From: Pseudorhodoferax sp. Leaf267
Lineage (GTDB): Bacteria > Pseudomonadota > Gammaproteobacteria > Burkholderiales > Burkholderiaceae_C
Direction: 5' to 3'
Assembly: GCF_001422405.1 (NCBI RefSeq)
Contig: NZ_LMMV01000026.1
Span: 66,166-130,165, forward strand
Length of the DNA: 64,000 bases
The translations under genes and the position numbers were made by a program. The notes under the pieces were generated by a model that was not told where the DNA came from, did not search any database, and worked only from the letters and a program-made list of their open reading frames with translations. Positions 1-8,521 of this stretch are shown one piece after another; the stretch's first letter is position 1, and each line of letters begins with the position of its first letter.

Positions 1-607
1 GGGCGCGGCGGTGGACCATGTGGCCAACGGCACCGAGGCCGACGCCGCGCTGCGCACCAGCAGCCAGTTCGACCTGCTGATCCTGGACCTGGGCCTGCCC
101 AAGCTGCACGGCCTGGAGGTGCTCAAGGCCTTGCGTGGCCGCGGCTCTAGCCTGCCGGTGCTGATCCTCACGGCGGCCGACAGCATCGAGGAGCGCGTCA
201 AGGGCCTGGACTACGGCGCCGACGATTACATGGCCAAGCCGTTCTCGTTGCAGGAGCTCGAAGCCCGCGTGCGCGCGCTGACGCGGCGCGGCATGGGCGG
301 CACCAGCAGCGCCATCCGCCACGGCCCACTGGAATACGACCAGGCCGGCCGCGTGGCCACCATCGACGGCCGCATGGTCGAGCTGTCGGCGCGCGAACTG
401 GGCCTGCTGGAGGTGCTGCTGCAGCGCGCCGGCCGCCTGGTCAGCAAGGACCAGCTCGTCGAACGCCTGTGCGAATGGGGCGAAGAGGTGTCCACCAACG
501 CCATCGAGGTCTACATCCACCGGCTGCGCAAGAAAATCGAAAAGGGCCCGATCCGCATCGCCACCGTGCGTGGCCTGGGCTACTGCCTGGAAAAGATCAA
601 CGCGTGA
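1..607 (+). CDS. OmpR-family response regulator (5' end cut by window edge)
   Basis: This is the DNA-binding half of a two-component system. The open frame runs in from base 2, so roughly the first 20 residues, including the usual acidic pair, lie outside the window. The visible receiver part has the phospho-acceptor Asp in LILDLGLPKLHG and the conserved Lys in YMAKPF. A winged-helix Trans_reg_C domain follows and ends in RGLGYCLEKINA. The length fits the ~220 residues usual for QseB/TctD-type regulators. The stop codon overlaps the GTG start of the kinase that follows, so the pair is translationally coupled. TctD/TctE pairs control tricarboxylate uptake in some bacteria. The Bug receptor gene 4 kb away fits that idea, but the target here is an inference. 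Confidence 0.93.
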   Translation, partial: GAAVDHVANGTEADAALRTSSQFDLLILDLGLPKLHGLEVLKALRGRGSSLPVLILTAADSIEERVKGLDYGADDYMAKPFSLQELEARVRALTRRGMGGTSSAIRHGPLEYDQAGRVATIDGRMVELSARELGLLEVLLQRAGRLVSKDQLVERLCEWGEEVSTNAIEVYIHRLRKKIEKGPIRIATVRGLGYCLEKINA

Positions 608-2061
608 AGATTTTCCAGCGCGAGCAGCGGTCGCTGTTCGGCGAGATCCTGGACTGGATGCTCACGCCGCTGCTGCTGCTGTGGCCGGTGAGCCTGGCCC
701 TGACCTGGCTGGTCGCGCAAGGCATCGCCGGCAACCCGTTCGACCGCGCGCTCGAGTACAACGTGCGCGCGCTGGCCGAGCTGGTGGCCGCGCCGCAGCC
801 CGGGCTCGCGCAGTTCAGCCTGCCCCAGCCGGCGCGCGAGATCCTGCGCGCCGACGACGCCGATCAGGTCGTCTACCAGGTGCTGGATGGCCGCGGCGAA
901 CTGATCGGCGGCGACCGCGACCTGCCCCGGCCGCAGGACGACGCGCGGCCCCCGCCCGGCGAGGTGCGCCTGCGCGACGCCGAGCTGCGCGGGCTGGACG
1001 TGCGCGTGGCCTACGTGTGGGTGGCGCTGGACGCGGCCGGCACGCAGCAGGCGCTGGTGCAGGTCGCCGAGACACGCGAGAAGCGCTCGGTGCTGGCCGC
1101 CGAGATCATCAAGGGCGTGATGCTGCCGCAGTTCGTGATCCTGCCGCTGGCCGTGCTGCTGGTCTGGCTGGCGCTGGTGCGCGGCATCAAGCCGCTGTCG
1201 CAACTGGAGCAGCGCATCCGCGCGCGCAAGCCTGACGACCTGTCGCCGCTGGACGAGCGCGCCGTGCCGCTGGAAGTGGCGCCGCTGGTGTCCTCGGTCA
1301 ACGACCTGCTGACGCGGCTGAAGGACTCCATCGCCACGCAAAAGCGCTTCCTGGCCGACGCCGCGCACCAGCTCAAGACGCCACTGGCCGGGCTGCGCAT
1401 GCAGGCCGACCTGGCGCAGCGCGAGGGCGCGGGCACGGACGAGCTCAAGCAGTCGCTGCAGCAGATCCGCCGCTCCAGCATGCGCGCCACGCACACCGTG
1501 AACCAGCTGCTGGCCCTGGCGCGCGCCGAGAACGGCGGCGTGCCGATCACGCGACAGCCCTGCGACCTGCCACGCCTGGTGATGGACGTGGTGCAGGAGG
1601 CCCTGCCGCGCGCCATGGAGCGCCACCTGGACCTGGGCTACGACGGCGCCATGCCCGGCGCGCCCGGCGTGCTGCTGGACGGCAACCCCACCTTGCTCAA
1701 GGAGCTGGTGCGCAACCTGGTCGACAACGCCATCAACTACACACCGTCGCAGCCCGGCAGGCCCGGCGTGGTCACGGCGCGCGTGCTGGCCGACCCGTAT
1801 GGTCAGGTCCTGCTGCTGCAGGTGGAGGACTCGGGCCCGGGCATTGCAGCGACCGAGCGCGAACTGGTGTTCCAGCCCTTCTACCGCGCGCTCGGCACCG
1901 ATGCCGACGGCTCGGGCCTGGGCCTGCCCATCGTGCTGGAGATCGCGGGCCAGCACCAGGCCGCCGTCACGCTGGAGGACACGCACCCGGGGCGGCTGCC
2001 ACCGGGCACGCGCGTCAACGTGCGTTTCAGCGGGCTGGTCAAGGGCGCTCGCGCACCGTGA
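604..2061 (+). CDS. Sensor histidine kinase, TctE/QseC-like
   Basis: This 485-residue inner-membrane kinase is the partner of the preceding regulator. The GTG start at 604 overlaps that gene's stop (GTGA). Transmembrane segments lie near residues 19-39 and 172-193 and enclose a periplasmic sensor region of ~130 residues. The HisKA motif AAHQLKTPLAGL places the phosphorylated His at about 255. The ATPase part has the N box (VRNLVDNAINYT), G1 (EDSGPGI) and G2 (GSGLGLPIV). The sensor region resembles the 2CSK_N domain of TctE-type kinases, which often serve carboxylate transport, but the ligand is unknown. The last 23 bases overlap the 3' end of the convergent hydrolase gene. Confidence 0.92.
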   Translation: MKIFQREQRSLFGEILDWMLTPLLLLWPVSLALTWLVAQGIAGNPFDRALEYNVRALAELVAAPQPGLAQFSLPQPAREILRADDADQVVYQVLDGRGELIGGDRDLPRPQDDARPPPGEVRLRDAELRGLDVRVAYVWVALDAAGTQQALVQVAETREKRSVLAAEIIKGVMLPQFVILPLAVLLVWLALVRGIKPLSQLEQRIRARKPDDLSPLDERAVPLEVAPLVSSVNDLLTRLKDSIATQKRFLADAAHQLKTPLAGLRMQADLAQREGAGTDELKQSLQQIRRSSMRATHTVNQLLALARAENGGVPITRQPCDLPRLVMDVVQEALPRAMERHLDLGYDGAMPGAPGVLLDGNPTLLKELVRNLVDNAINYTPSQPGRPGVVTARVLADPYGQVLLLQVEDSGPGIAATERELVFQPFYRALGTDADGSGLGLPIVLEIAGQHQAAVTLEDTHPGRLPPGTRVNVRFSGLVKGARAP

Positions 2062-3394
2062 CGCGCGTGTCCAGCGACGCCGGCACGTAGTCGGGCGCGA
2101 AGCTGCAGCCGGCGCCGAACGCGGCCTCGTAGCTGGGGCATTGCTGGGCGATGCCGGCCGGCGTGGGCTTGACGCCCGCATCCACCCACTGCAGCAGCGC
2201 GGCCAGCAGCGTGGGGTAGGTCGGGTCGCTGATGTAGCTGTGTGTGCCCTGCGTGGTGAAGGTCTGCACGAAGCGGTCGCCGGCACCGCCGCGCACCATG
2301 ACCTCCTTGAAATACGCGTCCAGCTCGACGAAGGCCGTCGGGTCGCTGATCCACTTGGTGCTCAGCACGGGCACCGGGATGCGGCCGGTCGGGTCGGTGT
2401 CGGCGCCGAAGCGCTGCACGGCCTGCGGGTCGGCGCGCAAGCGCTGCACCCCGGCGTTCAGCGCCGCGTCGTCGGCCGAGCCGGTGTACTGCGCGCCGAT
2501 GTTGCCGAAGGGGCTGGCCCCGCCCGTGCGCCTGGCCACCACGTCCTGGAAGTGGAAGGTGCCCCAGTTCAGGTGCGCCTGGATCGAGCTGGCCGGGATG
2601 CGCACCACGCGCTCGATGGTCTGCACCTTGGCCTGCTGCTCGGGCGTGCGCTGGGCGGCCGTGCGGTTCAGGCCCAGGCACTCGGCCGTGCGCGCGCTCA
2701 GGTCGGCCTGCGTCATCGTGGAGTCGGCCGGCAGCCCGATGGCCAGCGGGTACTGCGGCTCGGTCGGCCGTGGGTGGTTGTTGCACAGGTACTGGTAGAC
2801 CGCGCGCAGATCGAGCCGGAAGTCGTAGGAGCGCGTGCCGCCCGCCAGCACGCCGCTGGTCAGCAGCACGGCGTCGTAGGGCTGCGTGCCCACGGTCTCG
2901 GCCGTGAACATCTCGGCTGCCTTGGCCGCCACGCCTGCGCCCCAGGACTGCCCGTGCAGGATGGTGCGGCGCGGCTTTTCCACATGCTTGCGGAAGATCC
3001 TGCGCAGCCGCTCCGTGTCTTCGGCCGCGGCGCGCACCTCCACGCCGCCCTGGCGGAAGGTGGAACCGGCCCAGGCATAGCCGGCCTTGACCGCGATGGC
3101 CCAGCGCGTGAGGTCTTCGACGGCGCGCTCCTGGGTCGGCGCCTCCAGACTGGGGCCGCCGTGCGCATGCAGCACCAGCGTGCCGTTCCAGCTCTGCGGC
3201 ATCGCGATCAGGTAGTGCGCGCCGGCCGAGTCCTGTCCCTGCAGGCAGCGCGCCGTGCTGGGCACGGCGGCCGGGCAGGCCGTGGCCGTGGGGGCGGCCT
3301 CTTTGATGTCGTCGTCGCCGCCACCGCCGCAGGCGGCCAGCGAAAGGAAGGCGGCCGCAGCGGCGGCCAGGGGGAAGAAACGCGGGGCCTGCAT
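2039..3394 (-). CDS. Putative lipoprotein alpha/beta hydrolase
   Basis: A 451-residue exported protein. The N-terminus is a lipoprotein signal with lipobox LAAC (Cys about 22), followed by a glycine/aspartate-rich linker, so it is probably membrane-anchored in the periplasm or outer membrane. The hydrolase core shows HAHGG (oxyanion-hole type) near residue 76 and the nucleophile elbow G-Q-S-W-G with Ser about 150. A His in QGTHSYISD late in the protein is a plausible third catalytic residue. The ATG at 3394 was chosen because it directly precedes the signal peptide. The gene is divergent from the LysR gene at 3491. The substrate is unknown; esterase or peptidase activity is possible. Confidence 0.82.
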   Translation of the reverse strand: MQAPRFFPLAAAAAAFLSLAACGGGGDDDIKEAAPTATACPAAVPSTARCLQGQDSAGAHYLIAMPQSWNGTLVLHAHGGPSLEAPTQERAVEDLTRWAIAVKAGYAWAGSTFRQGGVEVRAAAEDTERLRRIFRKHVEKPRRTILHGQSWGAGVAAKAAEMFTAETVGTQPYDAVLLTSGVLAGGTRSYDFRLDLRAVYQYLCNNHPRPTEPQYPLAIGLPADSTMTQADLSARTAECLGLNRTAAQRTPEQQAKVQTIERVVRIPASSIQAHLNWGTFHFQDVVARRTGGASPFGNIGAQYTGSADDAALNAGVQRLRADPQAVQRFGADTDPTGRIPVPVLSTKWISDPTAFVELDAYFKEVMVRGGAGDRFVQTFTTQGTHSYISDPTYPTLLAALLQWVDAGVKPTPAGIAQQCPSYEAAFGAGCSFAPDYVPASLDTRVTVRERP

Positions 3395-3490
3395 GGATGT
3401 CTCCGTGGTCGTTCGGTGGAGCGCGGATGCTAGGGATTGCACCAGCAGATAGCAAACACGCGGCGAATCTGCAGTCGATATGATTTGGAT

Positions 3491-4414
3491 ATGGACCTGC
3501 GCCAACTTCGCTACTTCCTCGCCGTGGCCGAGGCCGGGCACATCACGCGCGCGGCCGAGCAGCTGGGGATGCAGCAGCCGCCGCTCAGCCAGCAGATCAA
3601 GGCGCTGGAGACTGAGCTGGGCTGCGTGCTGTTCCAGCGCCACCCCAAGGGCGTGCGGCTGACCGACGCGGGCACGATGTTCCAGGCCGAGGCCCAGCGC
3701 CTGCTCGCAGACTTCGCGGCCATGCAGGAGCGCATGGCGGCGCTGGCCGAGGGCAAGCGCGGCCTGCTGGCCGTGGGCTTCACGAGCTCGGCCGCAGCCC
3801 ACGCCTTCACACCCGAGACCCTGCGCGCCTGCCGCAGCCGCTACCCGGGCATCCAGCTCGTCGTGAGCGAGAACAACGCGGCCGACATCACCGAGGCCGT
3901 GGCCGCCTCGCGGCTGCACTGCGGCTTCCTGCGCGTGCCGGTGTCGCGCCCGCACGGCGTGGTGCTGGAAACATTGCTGCAGGAGCCCGCCGTCGTCGCC
4001 CTGCCGCGCGACCATGCGCTGGCCCGCACGCGCGGCGGCGTGGCATTGGCCGACCTGCAGGGCCAGGCGCTGATCCTCGTGCGCCGCCCGGGCGCGCCGG
4101 GCCTGTACGCCAACCTGCTGGCGCTGTGCGCGCAGCAGCAGGTGCAGGTCAGCGTGGCGGCCGAGGTCGACCGCATGATGACCAACCTGAACCTCGTGGC
4201 GGCCGGCGTCGGCATCTCGGTCGTGCCCGCCTCCATGCGCGGCGCGCACCCGCACGCCATCGTCTACCGGCCGCTGGCGCCCGAGGTGGTGCTGGACGCG
4301 CCCCTGACGCTGGCGTGGCGCCAGGCCGACAGCACCGGGCCCACCGCCACCTTCGTCGCGCTGGTGCGCAAGCTGGCGGCCGCGCAGGGGCGGCGCCAGG
4401 CGGCGTGTGCATGA
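3491..4414 (+). CDS. LysR-family transcriptional regulator
   Basis: A 307-residue regulator with the N-terminal winged helix-turn-helix typical of the family (MDLRQLRYFLAVAEAGHITR, then PPLSQQIKALE) and a C-terminal periplasmic-binding-protein-like effector domain. The start at 3491 begins the canonical MDLRQLRYF sequence; an in-frame upstream start exists but adds non-family residues. The stop overlaps the ATG of the following Bug receptor gene (ATGA), so regulator and receptor are expressed together. By family precedent it would respond to a small organic acid; the ligand is not known. The 96-base gap to the divergent hydrolase gene is its likely control region. Confidence 0.93.
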   Translation: MDLRQLRYFLAVAEAGHITRAAEQLGMQQPPLSQQIKALETELGCVLFQRHPKGVRLTDAGTMFQAEAQRLLADFAAMQERMAALAEGKRGLLAVGFTSSAAAHAFTPETLRACRSRYPGIQLVVSENNAADITEAVAASRLHCGFLRVPVSRPHGVVLETLLQEPAVVALPRDHALARTRGGVALADLQGQALILVRRPGAPGLYANLLALCAQQQVQVSVAAEVDRMMTNLNLVAAGVGISVVPASMRGAHPHAIVYRPLAPEVVLDAPLTLAWRQADSTGPTATFVALVRKLAAAQGRRQAACA

Positions 4415-5346
4415 TGGACCGGCGCGCGCTGCTGGCGCTGATGGCCGCGCCGGCCTTCGCCGCAGATGCCAGGCCCTGGCCCGTGCGCCCCGTGCGCCTG
4501 CTCGTGGCCTACGCGACGGGCGGCGTCAGCGACGACATCTCGCGCGCGCTGGCGCAACGGCTGGCCGAGCGGCTGGGCCAGCCCGTCCTCGTCGAGAACC
4601 GCGCGGGCGCAGGCGGCAGCCTGGCCATGGACGTGCTGGCCCGCGCGCCGGCCGATGGCCACACGCTGTGCTTCTCGGCCATCACGCCGCTCACGTTGCA
4701 GCCCGTGCTGGGCCCCGTGCCCTACGACCCGTTGCAGGACATCGCGCCCGTGGCCGCCGTGATGGCCACGCCCGTGCTCGTGCTCGGCACGCCGGCGCTG
4801 GCGGCGCGCAGCATGGGCGAGCTGGTGCAGGAGGCCGGGCGCCGGCATGTGCGCTGGGCCAGCTCGGGCCACGGCACGACCGGCCACCTCGTGCTCGAGC
4901 GCGTGCGCAGCGCCAGCGGCATGCGCATCACGCACGTGCCTTACAAGGGCGGCGGCCAGCAGCTCAACGAAGCGCTCGGTGGGCAGTTCGAGGTGCTGTC
5001 GAGCAACGTCGCAGCGCTGCAGCTGCAGTACGTGCGCCAGGGCCTGCTGCACGCGCTGGCCGTCGGCGCGCCACAGCGGCTGGACGTGCTGCCCGAGGTG
5101 CCCACACTGGCCGAGGCCGGCTTCGCATCGGCGAATCTCACCTCGCTGTTCGGCCTGTTCGCGCCGGCCCACACGCCGGCCGACGTCATCGGGCGGCTCA
5201 ATGCCGAGGTCCACATCGTGCTGGCACAGCCGGCCCTGCGCGAGCGGCTGCTGGCCGTCAGCAACCTGCCCGGCAGCGGCAGCGCGCAGGACTTCGCGCA
5301 GCACATCGCGCGCGAGCTGGCGGCGAACCGCCAGGCCCTGCGCTGA
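4411..5346 (+). CDS. Bug/TctC-family tripartite tricarboxylate receptor (1 of 5 in window)
   Basis: A 311-residue periplasmic solute-binding protein. A short export signal (MMDRRALLALMAAPAFAADA) is followed by the family's first-lobe signature RPVRLLVAYATGGVSDDISR and by ENRAGAGGSLAMDVLA, which lines the ligand cleft. No TctA or TctB membrane subunits are nearby, so it is an orphan receptor. It may load a transporter encoded elsewhere or work purely in sensing. It overlaps the LysR gene by 4 bases and abuts the stop of the convergent glutathione transferase gene. The ligand is unknown; family members bind carboxylates, amino acids or aromatic acids. Confidence 0.93.
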   Translation: MMDRRALLALMAAPAFAADARPWPVRPVRLLVAYATGGVSDDISRALAQRLAERLGQPVLVENRAGAGGSLAMDVLARAPADGHTLCFSAITPLTLQPVLGPVPYDPLQDIAPVAAVMATPVLVLGTPALAARSMGELVQEAGRRHVRWASSGHGTTGHLVLERVRSASGMRITHVPYKGGGQQLNEALGGQFEVLSSNVAALQLQYVRQGLLHALAVGAPQRLDVLPEVPTLAEAGFASANLTSLFGLFAPAHTPADVIGRLNAEVHIVLAQPALRERLLAVSNLPGSGSAQDFAQHIARELAANRQALR

Positions 5347-6015
5347 TCAGGCCAGCGGCGGCGTGTACAGGTTGAGCTGCAGGCGCTCGCGCTGCATGGC
5401 GCGGGCCACGGCCGGCTCCTGCGCCACGCGCTGCACATAGGCCCACAGCAGGGGCAGGCCCTCCGGGTCGATGCCGGCGATCGTGCCCCAGCGCGTCAGC
5501 GTCAGCGCATAGGCGTCCAGCGGGCCGAAGGCCGCGCCGCCCAGCCAGCCACCCGTGGCGGCGCCGGCCTGGGCGACGGTGTCCTGCAGCTCCTGAAGCA
5601 GCTTGCGGTACTGGCCGGCGTTGAAGCTCTTGAGCTGGGCCTGCACGTCGGCGTCGTCGCTGTACTTGAACGGCATGAACACGTGCGTGAAGGTCGGGTG
5701 CACGGTGTTGTTCATCCACGCCAGCAGCTCCATGGCGCGGGCGCGCGCCAGCGGCTCGCCGGGCAGGAACCGGTGTTCGGGAAACAACGCGTCCAGGTAG
5801 CCGACGATGGCCAGGATCTGCGTGATCGTCTGCTCCCCATGCACCAGCACCGGCACCTGGCCGCGCGGGTTCACGGCGCGGAACGGCGCCTCGTCGTTCT
5901 CGCGCTTGTGCAGCTTGACCAGGCGCGGCTCGAACTCGGCGCCGCTGGCCTCCAGCAGACAGTGCGGCACGAAGGAGCAGGCGCCAGGGGCGAAGTACAA
6001 CTGCAGACGGGGCAT
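5347..6015 (-). CDS. Glutathione S-transferase family protein
   Basis: A 222-residue cytosolic enzyme. The N-terminal thioredoxin-fold half begins PRLQLYFAPGACSFVPH, matching the beta-class pattern with a catalytic-type Cys/Ser region. NPRGQVPVLVHGEQTITQI supplies the cis-Pro and glutathione-binding residues, and an all-helical C-terminal half follows. An AAAGGAC ribosome-binding site precedes the ATG. It is the last gene of a leftward run SET-birA-SPOR-GST, 11 bases after the SPOR gene. It probably conjugates or reduces with glutathione; the substrate is unknown. Confidence 0.92.
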   Translation of the reverse strand: MPRLQLYFAPGACSFVPHCLLEASGAEFEPRLVKLHKRENDEAPFRAVNPRGQVPVLVHGEQTITQILAIVGYLDALFPEHRFLPGEPLARARAMELLAWMNNTVHPTFTHVFMPFKYSDDADVQAQLKSFNAGQYRKLLQELQDTVAQAGAATGGWLGGAAFGPLDAYALTLTRWGTIAGIDPEGLPLLWAYVQRVAQEPAVARAMQRERLQLNLYTPPLA

Positions 6016-6026
6016 GGGAAGTCCTT

Positions 6027-6686
6027 TCAACAAGGGGTGAGCGGCTTGCCGGCCAGGGGCTGCACGCGCGCGCGCAAGGCTTCGTCGGCATGGGGCAGGC
6101 GCAGCTGGGTGACGGCCTGTTCTGGCGTCTCGGGCACCACGCGCGCGGTGCGCACGCCGCGCCGCGTCAGCTGGGCCAGGTGCTCCTGCGCGCCCGCGGC
6201 CGTGGTGAACACACCCAGCGACAGGCCGGGTGCCAGCGCGGCCGGCCGGACCGGGGCCGTTTCCACGCGCAGCGCGCGCAGCTCGGCGCGCTTCTTCTCC
6301 AGCGCATCGGCGTCCGCGTACTTGCCCATGTAGACGATCCAGCGCGTGGGCGTGGCCGTGGCGTCCAGCGCCCAGCTGCCCTCGGGCAGGTCGGCGCCGG
6401 CCAGGGCCTGGCGCAAGGTGTCGGCCTGGGCGGCATCGAACGGGCCGGCGCGCAGGCAGGCTGGTTCCGTGGTGGGGCCGGCGGCCGTGGACGCCGGCTC
6501 CGCAGGCGCGGCGGCCGAGGACGTCTGCGCCACGCGCAAGGCCTCGGGCCGGATCTGCTGGGCCAGGCGCTGCGGTTCGCTGCCGGTGTCGGGCCCCAGG
6601 CCCAGCGGCGCCAGCAAACCCTGTGACCACCCGAAGTACACGGCGTTGGCCGCCAGCAGGACGAGGGCTGCGGTGCGCACCAGCAT
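6027..6686 (-). CDS. SPOR-domain protein with N-terminal membrane anchor
   Basis: A 219-residue protein. It starts MLVRTAALVLLAANAVYFGW, a single membrane anchor, then has an Ala/Pro-rich linker and a C-terminal region (about residues 100-205) with the SPOR-like pattern WIVYMGKYADADALEKKRAEL and LGVFTTAAGAQEHLAQL. SPOR domains bind denuded septal peptidoglycan, so a cell-envelope role is likely. The start at 6686 lies one base after the birA stop. A longer in-frame start at 6731 would overlap birA and place charged residues before the anchor, so it is less likely. Confidence 0.82.
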   Translation of the reverse strand: MLVRTAALVLLAANAVYFGWSQGLLAPLGLGPDTGSEPQRLAQQIRPEALRVAQTSSAAAPAEPASTAAGPTTEPACLRAGPFDAAQADTLRQALAGADLPEGSWALDATATPTRWIVYMGKYADADALEKKRAELRALRVETAPVRPAALAPGLSLGVFTTAAGAQEHLAQLTRRGVRTARVVPETPEQAVTQLRLPHADEALRARVQPLAGKPLTPC

Positions 6687-6687
6687 G

Positions 6688-7452
6688 TCAGCCGCCGGAA
6701 GGCTCCACGGGTCGCACGCTGACCTCGGCACTGGTCACGCGCTGCAGGCCGGTAGCCGTCTGCACGCGCAGCGCGCCGTCATCGTCCACGCCATCGCCGG
6801 TGCCGGCCGTGCCGTCGGACAGGCGCAGCGGGCGATGCCGCAGCAGGTCCAGGTCGTCGAAGGCCAGGCGGAACGGCGCGAAGCCCGCGTGCTCGAAGCG
6901 TTGCACGGCGCGCACCAGCGGCGCGGCGATGTCGCGCAGCGCCTGCGGGGCGTCGCAGTCGGGCCGCAGCTCGGACAGCGAGGCCGGCGGCGTGGACAGG
7001 CCCTCGCCGCTGCGCGGCAGGATGTTCAAGCCGATGCCGATCACCACGTGGCGCTGGTCCTGCAGCGCTGCGGTCTCGATCAGGATGCCGCCCAGCTTGC
7101 GGTCGGCCAGCCACAGGTCGTTGGGCCACTTGAGCCGCAGGTCGGGGTGCAGGCTGCGCGCCACCGTCACGCCCACGGCCAGCGACAGGCCGGCCCACTC
7201 GGCGGGCGCCAGCGGCATGGCCAGCGAAAAGCTCAGCGAGGCGCCGCGCTCGCCCTGCCAGGGCTTGCCCATGCGGCCGCGCGCGGCCGTCTGGCGTTCG
7301 GCCACCAGCAGCGTCGGCTCGGCGCGCTGCGCACGGATGCGGCGCATGAGCTCGCTGTTGGTCGAATCGATCTCGGGTAGCACTTCGACTGTGAAGCCGG
7401 GCAGCAGCGGGGCGACCGCTTCCCAGATGTCCTCGGCCGGCCAGCGGATCAT
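6688..7452 (-). CDS. birA: Biotin--[acetyl-CoA-carboxylase] ligase, monofunctional
   Basis: A 254-residue enzyme that activates biotin with ATP and attaches it to the lysine of biotin carboxyl carrier proteins. Family motifs are present: EIDSTNSEL, the biotinyl-AMP loop (ARGRMGKPW, a variant of GRGRRGR), LKWPNDLWL, and KLGGILIE with the catalytic Lys. No N-terminal DNA-binding domain is present, so unlike the E. coli protein it cannot act as the biotin operon repressor. The start overlaps the stop of the SET-domain gene by 4 bases (ATGA), and the SPOR gene follows after one base. Confidence 0.95.
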   Translation of the reverse strand: MIRWPAEDIWEAVAPLLPGFTVEVLPEIDSTNSELMRRIRAQRAEPTLLVAERQTAARGRMGKPWQGERGASLSFSLAMPLAPAEWAGLSLAVGVTVARSLHPDLRLKWPNDLWLADRKLGGILIETAALQDQRHVVIGIGLNILPRSGEGLSTPPASLSELRPDCDAPQALRDIAAPLVRAVQRFEHAGFAPFRLAFDDLDLLRHRPLRLSDGTAGTGDGVDDDGALRVQTATGLQRVTSAEVSVRPVEPSGG

Positions 7453-7940
7453 TTCTTCCAGCCGCGCTTGGGCGCGAGCAAGGTGCCGCGGCAGCTCTTG
7501 GCGCCGCACCAGCAGGGGTACTCGGCCTTGAGCTTCTTCGTGTAGCGCTCTTCGATGATCAGGCCGTAGTCGTAGTTCAGCTCTTCGCCGGCCGCGATGT
7601 CGCGCAGCGCCTTGATGAACACGCGGCCGTCCTGCTCGTCGGCGACGCAGTTGGGCTCGCAGGCGTGGTTGATCCAGCGCGAGGAATTGCCGCCGTACTT
7701 CGCATCGATCACGCGGTCGGCGTCGATGTGGAAGTAGAAGGTGTGGTTCGGGTCGGCCGGGTCGTGCGGATGGCGGTCCTGCGCCTCCTGCCAGCTCACG
7801 ATCTCGCCCACGTATTCGATGATGGTCTCGCCCTCGGCGATGTCCTGCACGGCGAACACGCCCTTGCCATGCACGCCGGAGCGGCGGGTCTGGATGCGGC
7901 GTTCGGGGCGGCTGGGCGCGCGGGCGGTTTTTGAGGCCAC
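7449..7940 (-). CDS. SET-domain protein-lysine methyltransferase
   Basis: A compact 163-residue protein made almost entirely of a SET domain. Visible elements are RRSGVHGKGVFA (residues 19-30, SAM-binding side), RWINHACEPNC (88-98, pseudoknot), GEELNYDYG (118-126) and a post-SET zinc motif C143-x-C145-x4-C150. These are the full catalytic set of eukaryotic-type lysine methyltransferases. The basic N-terminal tail may aid substrate binding. It heads a leftward operon and is translationally coupled to birA. The protein target is unknown; ribosomal or nucleoid proteins are candidates by precedent in other bacteria. Confidence 0.9.
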   Translation of the reverse strand: MASKTARAPSRPERRIQTRRSGVHGKGVFAVQDIAEGETIIEYVGEIVSWQEAQDRHPHDPADPNHTFYFHIDADRVIDAKYGGNSSRWINHACEPNCVADEQDGRVFIKALRDIAAGEELNYDYGLIIEERYTKKLKAEYPCWCGAKSCRGTLLAPKRGWKK

Positions 7941-8020
7941 AACGAAACTCTGTTAGTTTAGAAAAAGCACCTGCGCGCGTACACGCACGCGGGAAAGCCG
8001 CGAATTGTAGGAGCCGTCCC

Positions 8021-8521
8021 ATGCCTGTGTCCCGCCGAAGCCTGATCTCCAGCGCCGCTGTGGCCGCGGCATGGCCGTTCGCGGCCACGGCCCGAGCGGC
8101 AGCCCTGCCTGCGGTCGGCGCGCGGCTGCCGCTGGCCGAGGTCGCGCTGCTGGACGGCAGCCGCTTCCTGCCCGCGAGCGCCGACGGCAAGCTGCTGGTG
8201 GTGTACTGGTGGGCCAGCTGGTGCCCGTTCTGCGCCGTGCAGAGCCCGCACATCGAGGCGCTGTGGCAGGCGCAGCGCGCGCACGGCCTGTCCGTGCTGG
8301 CCCTGTCCATCGACCGCGAGCCGCAGGCGGCGTTGAATTACATTCGGCAAAAAAAATACAGCTTCCCCGCTGGCATGCTCACGCCCGACGTGGCGCGGAC
8401 CATGCCCAAGCCCCAGGGCCTGCCGGTGACGGTGGTGCGCGGCCGCGACGGCCGCGTCGTACTGGCCGAGGCCGGGGAAATGTTCCCGGACGACATTGAA
8501 GGAATAGCGAAGTTTCTATGA
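8021..8521 (+). CDS. TlpA/ResA-like thiol-disulfide oxidoreductase
   Basis: A 166-residue exported thioredoxin-fold protein. A twin-arginine-like or Sec signal (MPVSRRSLISSAAVAAAW) is followed by an AhpC/TSA-Redoxin domain with the active site WASWCPFC (C68, C71) and the cis-Pro in GLPVTVV. Family members reduce periplasmic disulfides, for example in cytochrome c maturation; the partner here is unknown. The start at 8021 directly precedes the signal peptide. Its stop overlaps the topB start (ATGA), an unexpected coupling of an envelope redox protein with a DNA topoisomerase. Confidence 0.88.
   Translation: MPVSRRSLISSAAVAAAWPFAATARAAALPAVGARLPLAEVALLDGSRFLPASADGKLLVVYWWASWCPFCAVQSPHIEALWQAQRAHGLSVLALSIDREPQAALNYIRQKKYSFPAGMLTPDVARTMPKPQGLPVTVVRGRDGRVVLAEAGEMFPDDIEGIAKFL

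Noticed and set aside
3395-4255. In-frame N-terminal extension of the lipoprotein hydrolase
   Set aside because: It would lie antisense to the LysR gene and bury the lipoprotein signal peptide inside the protein.
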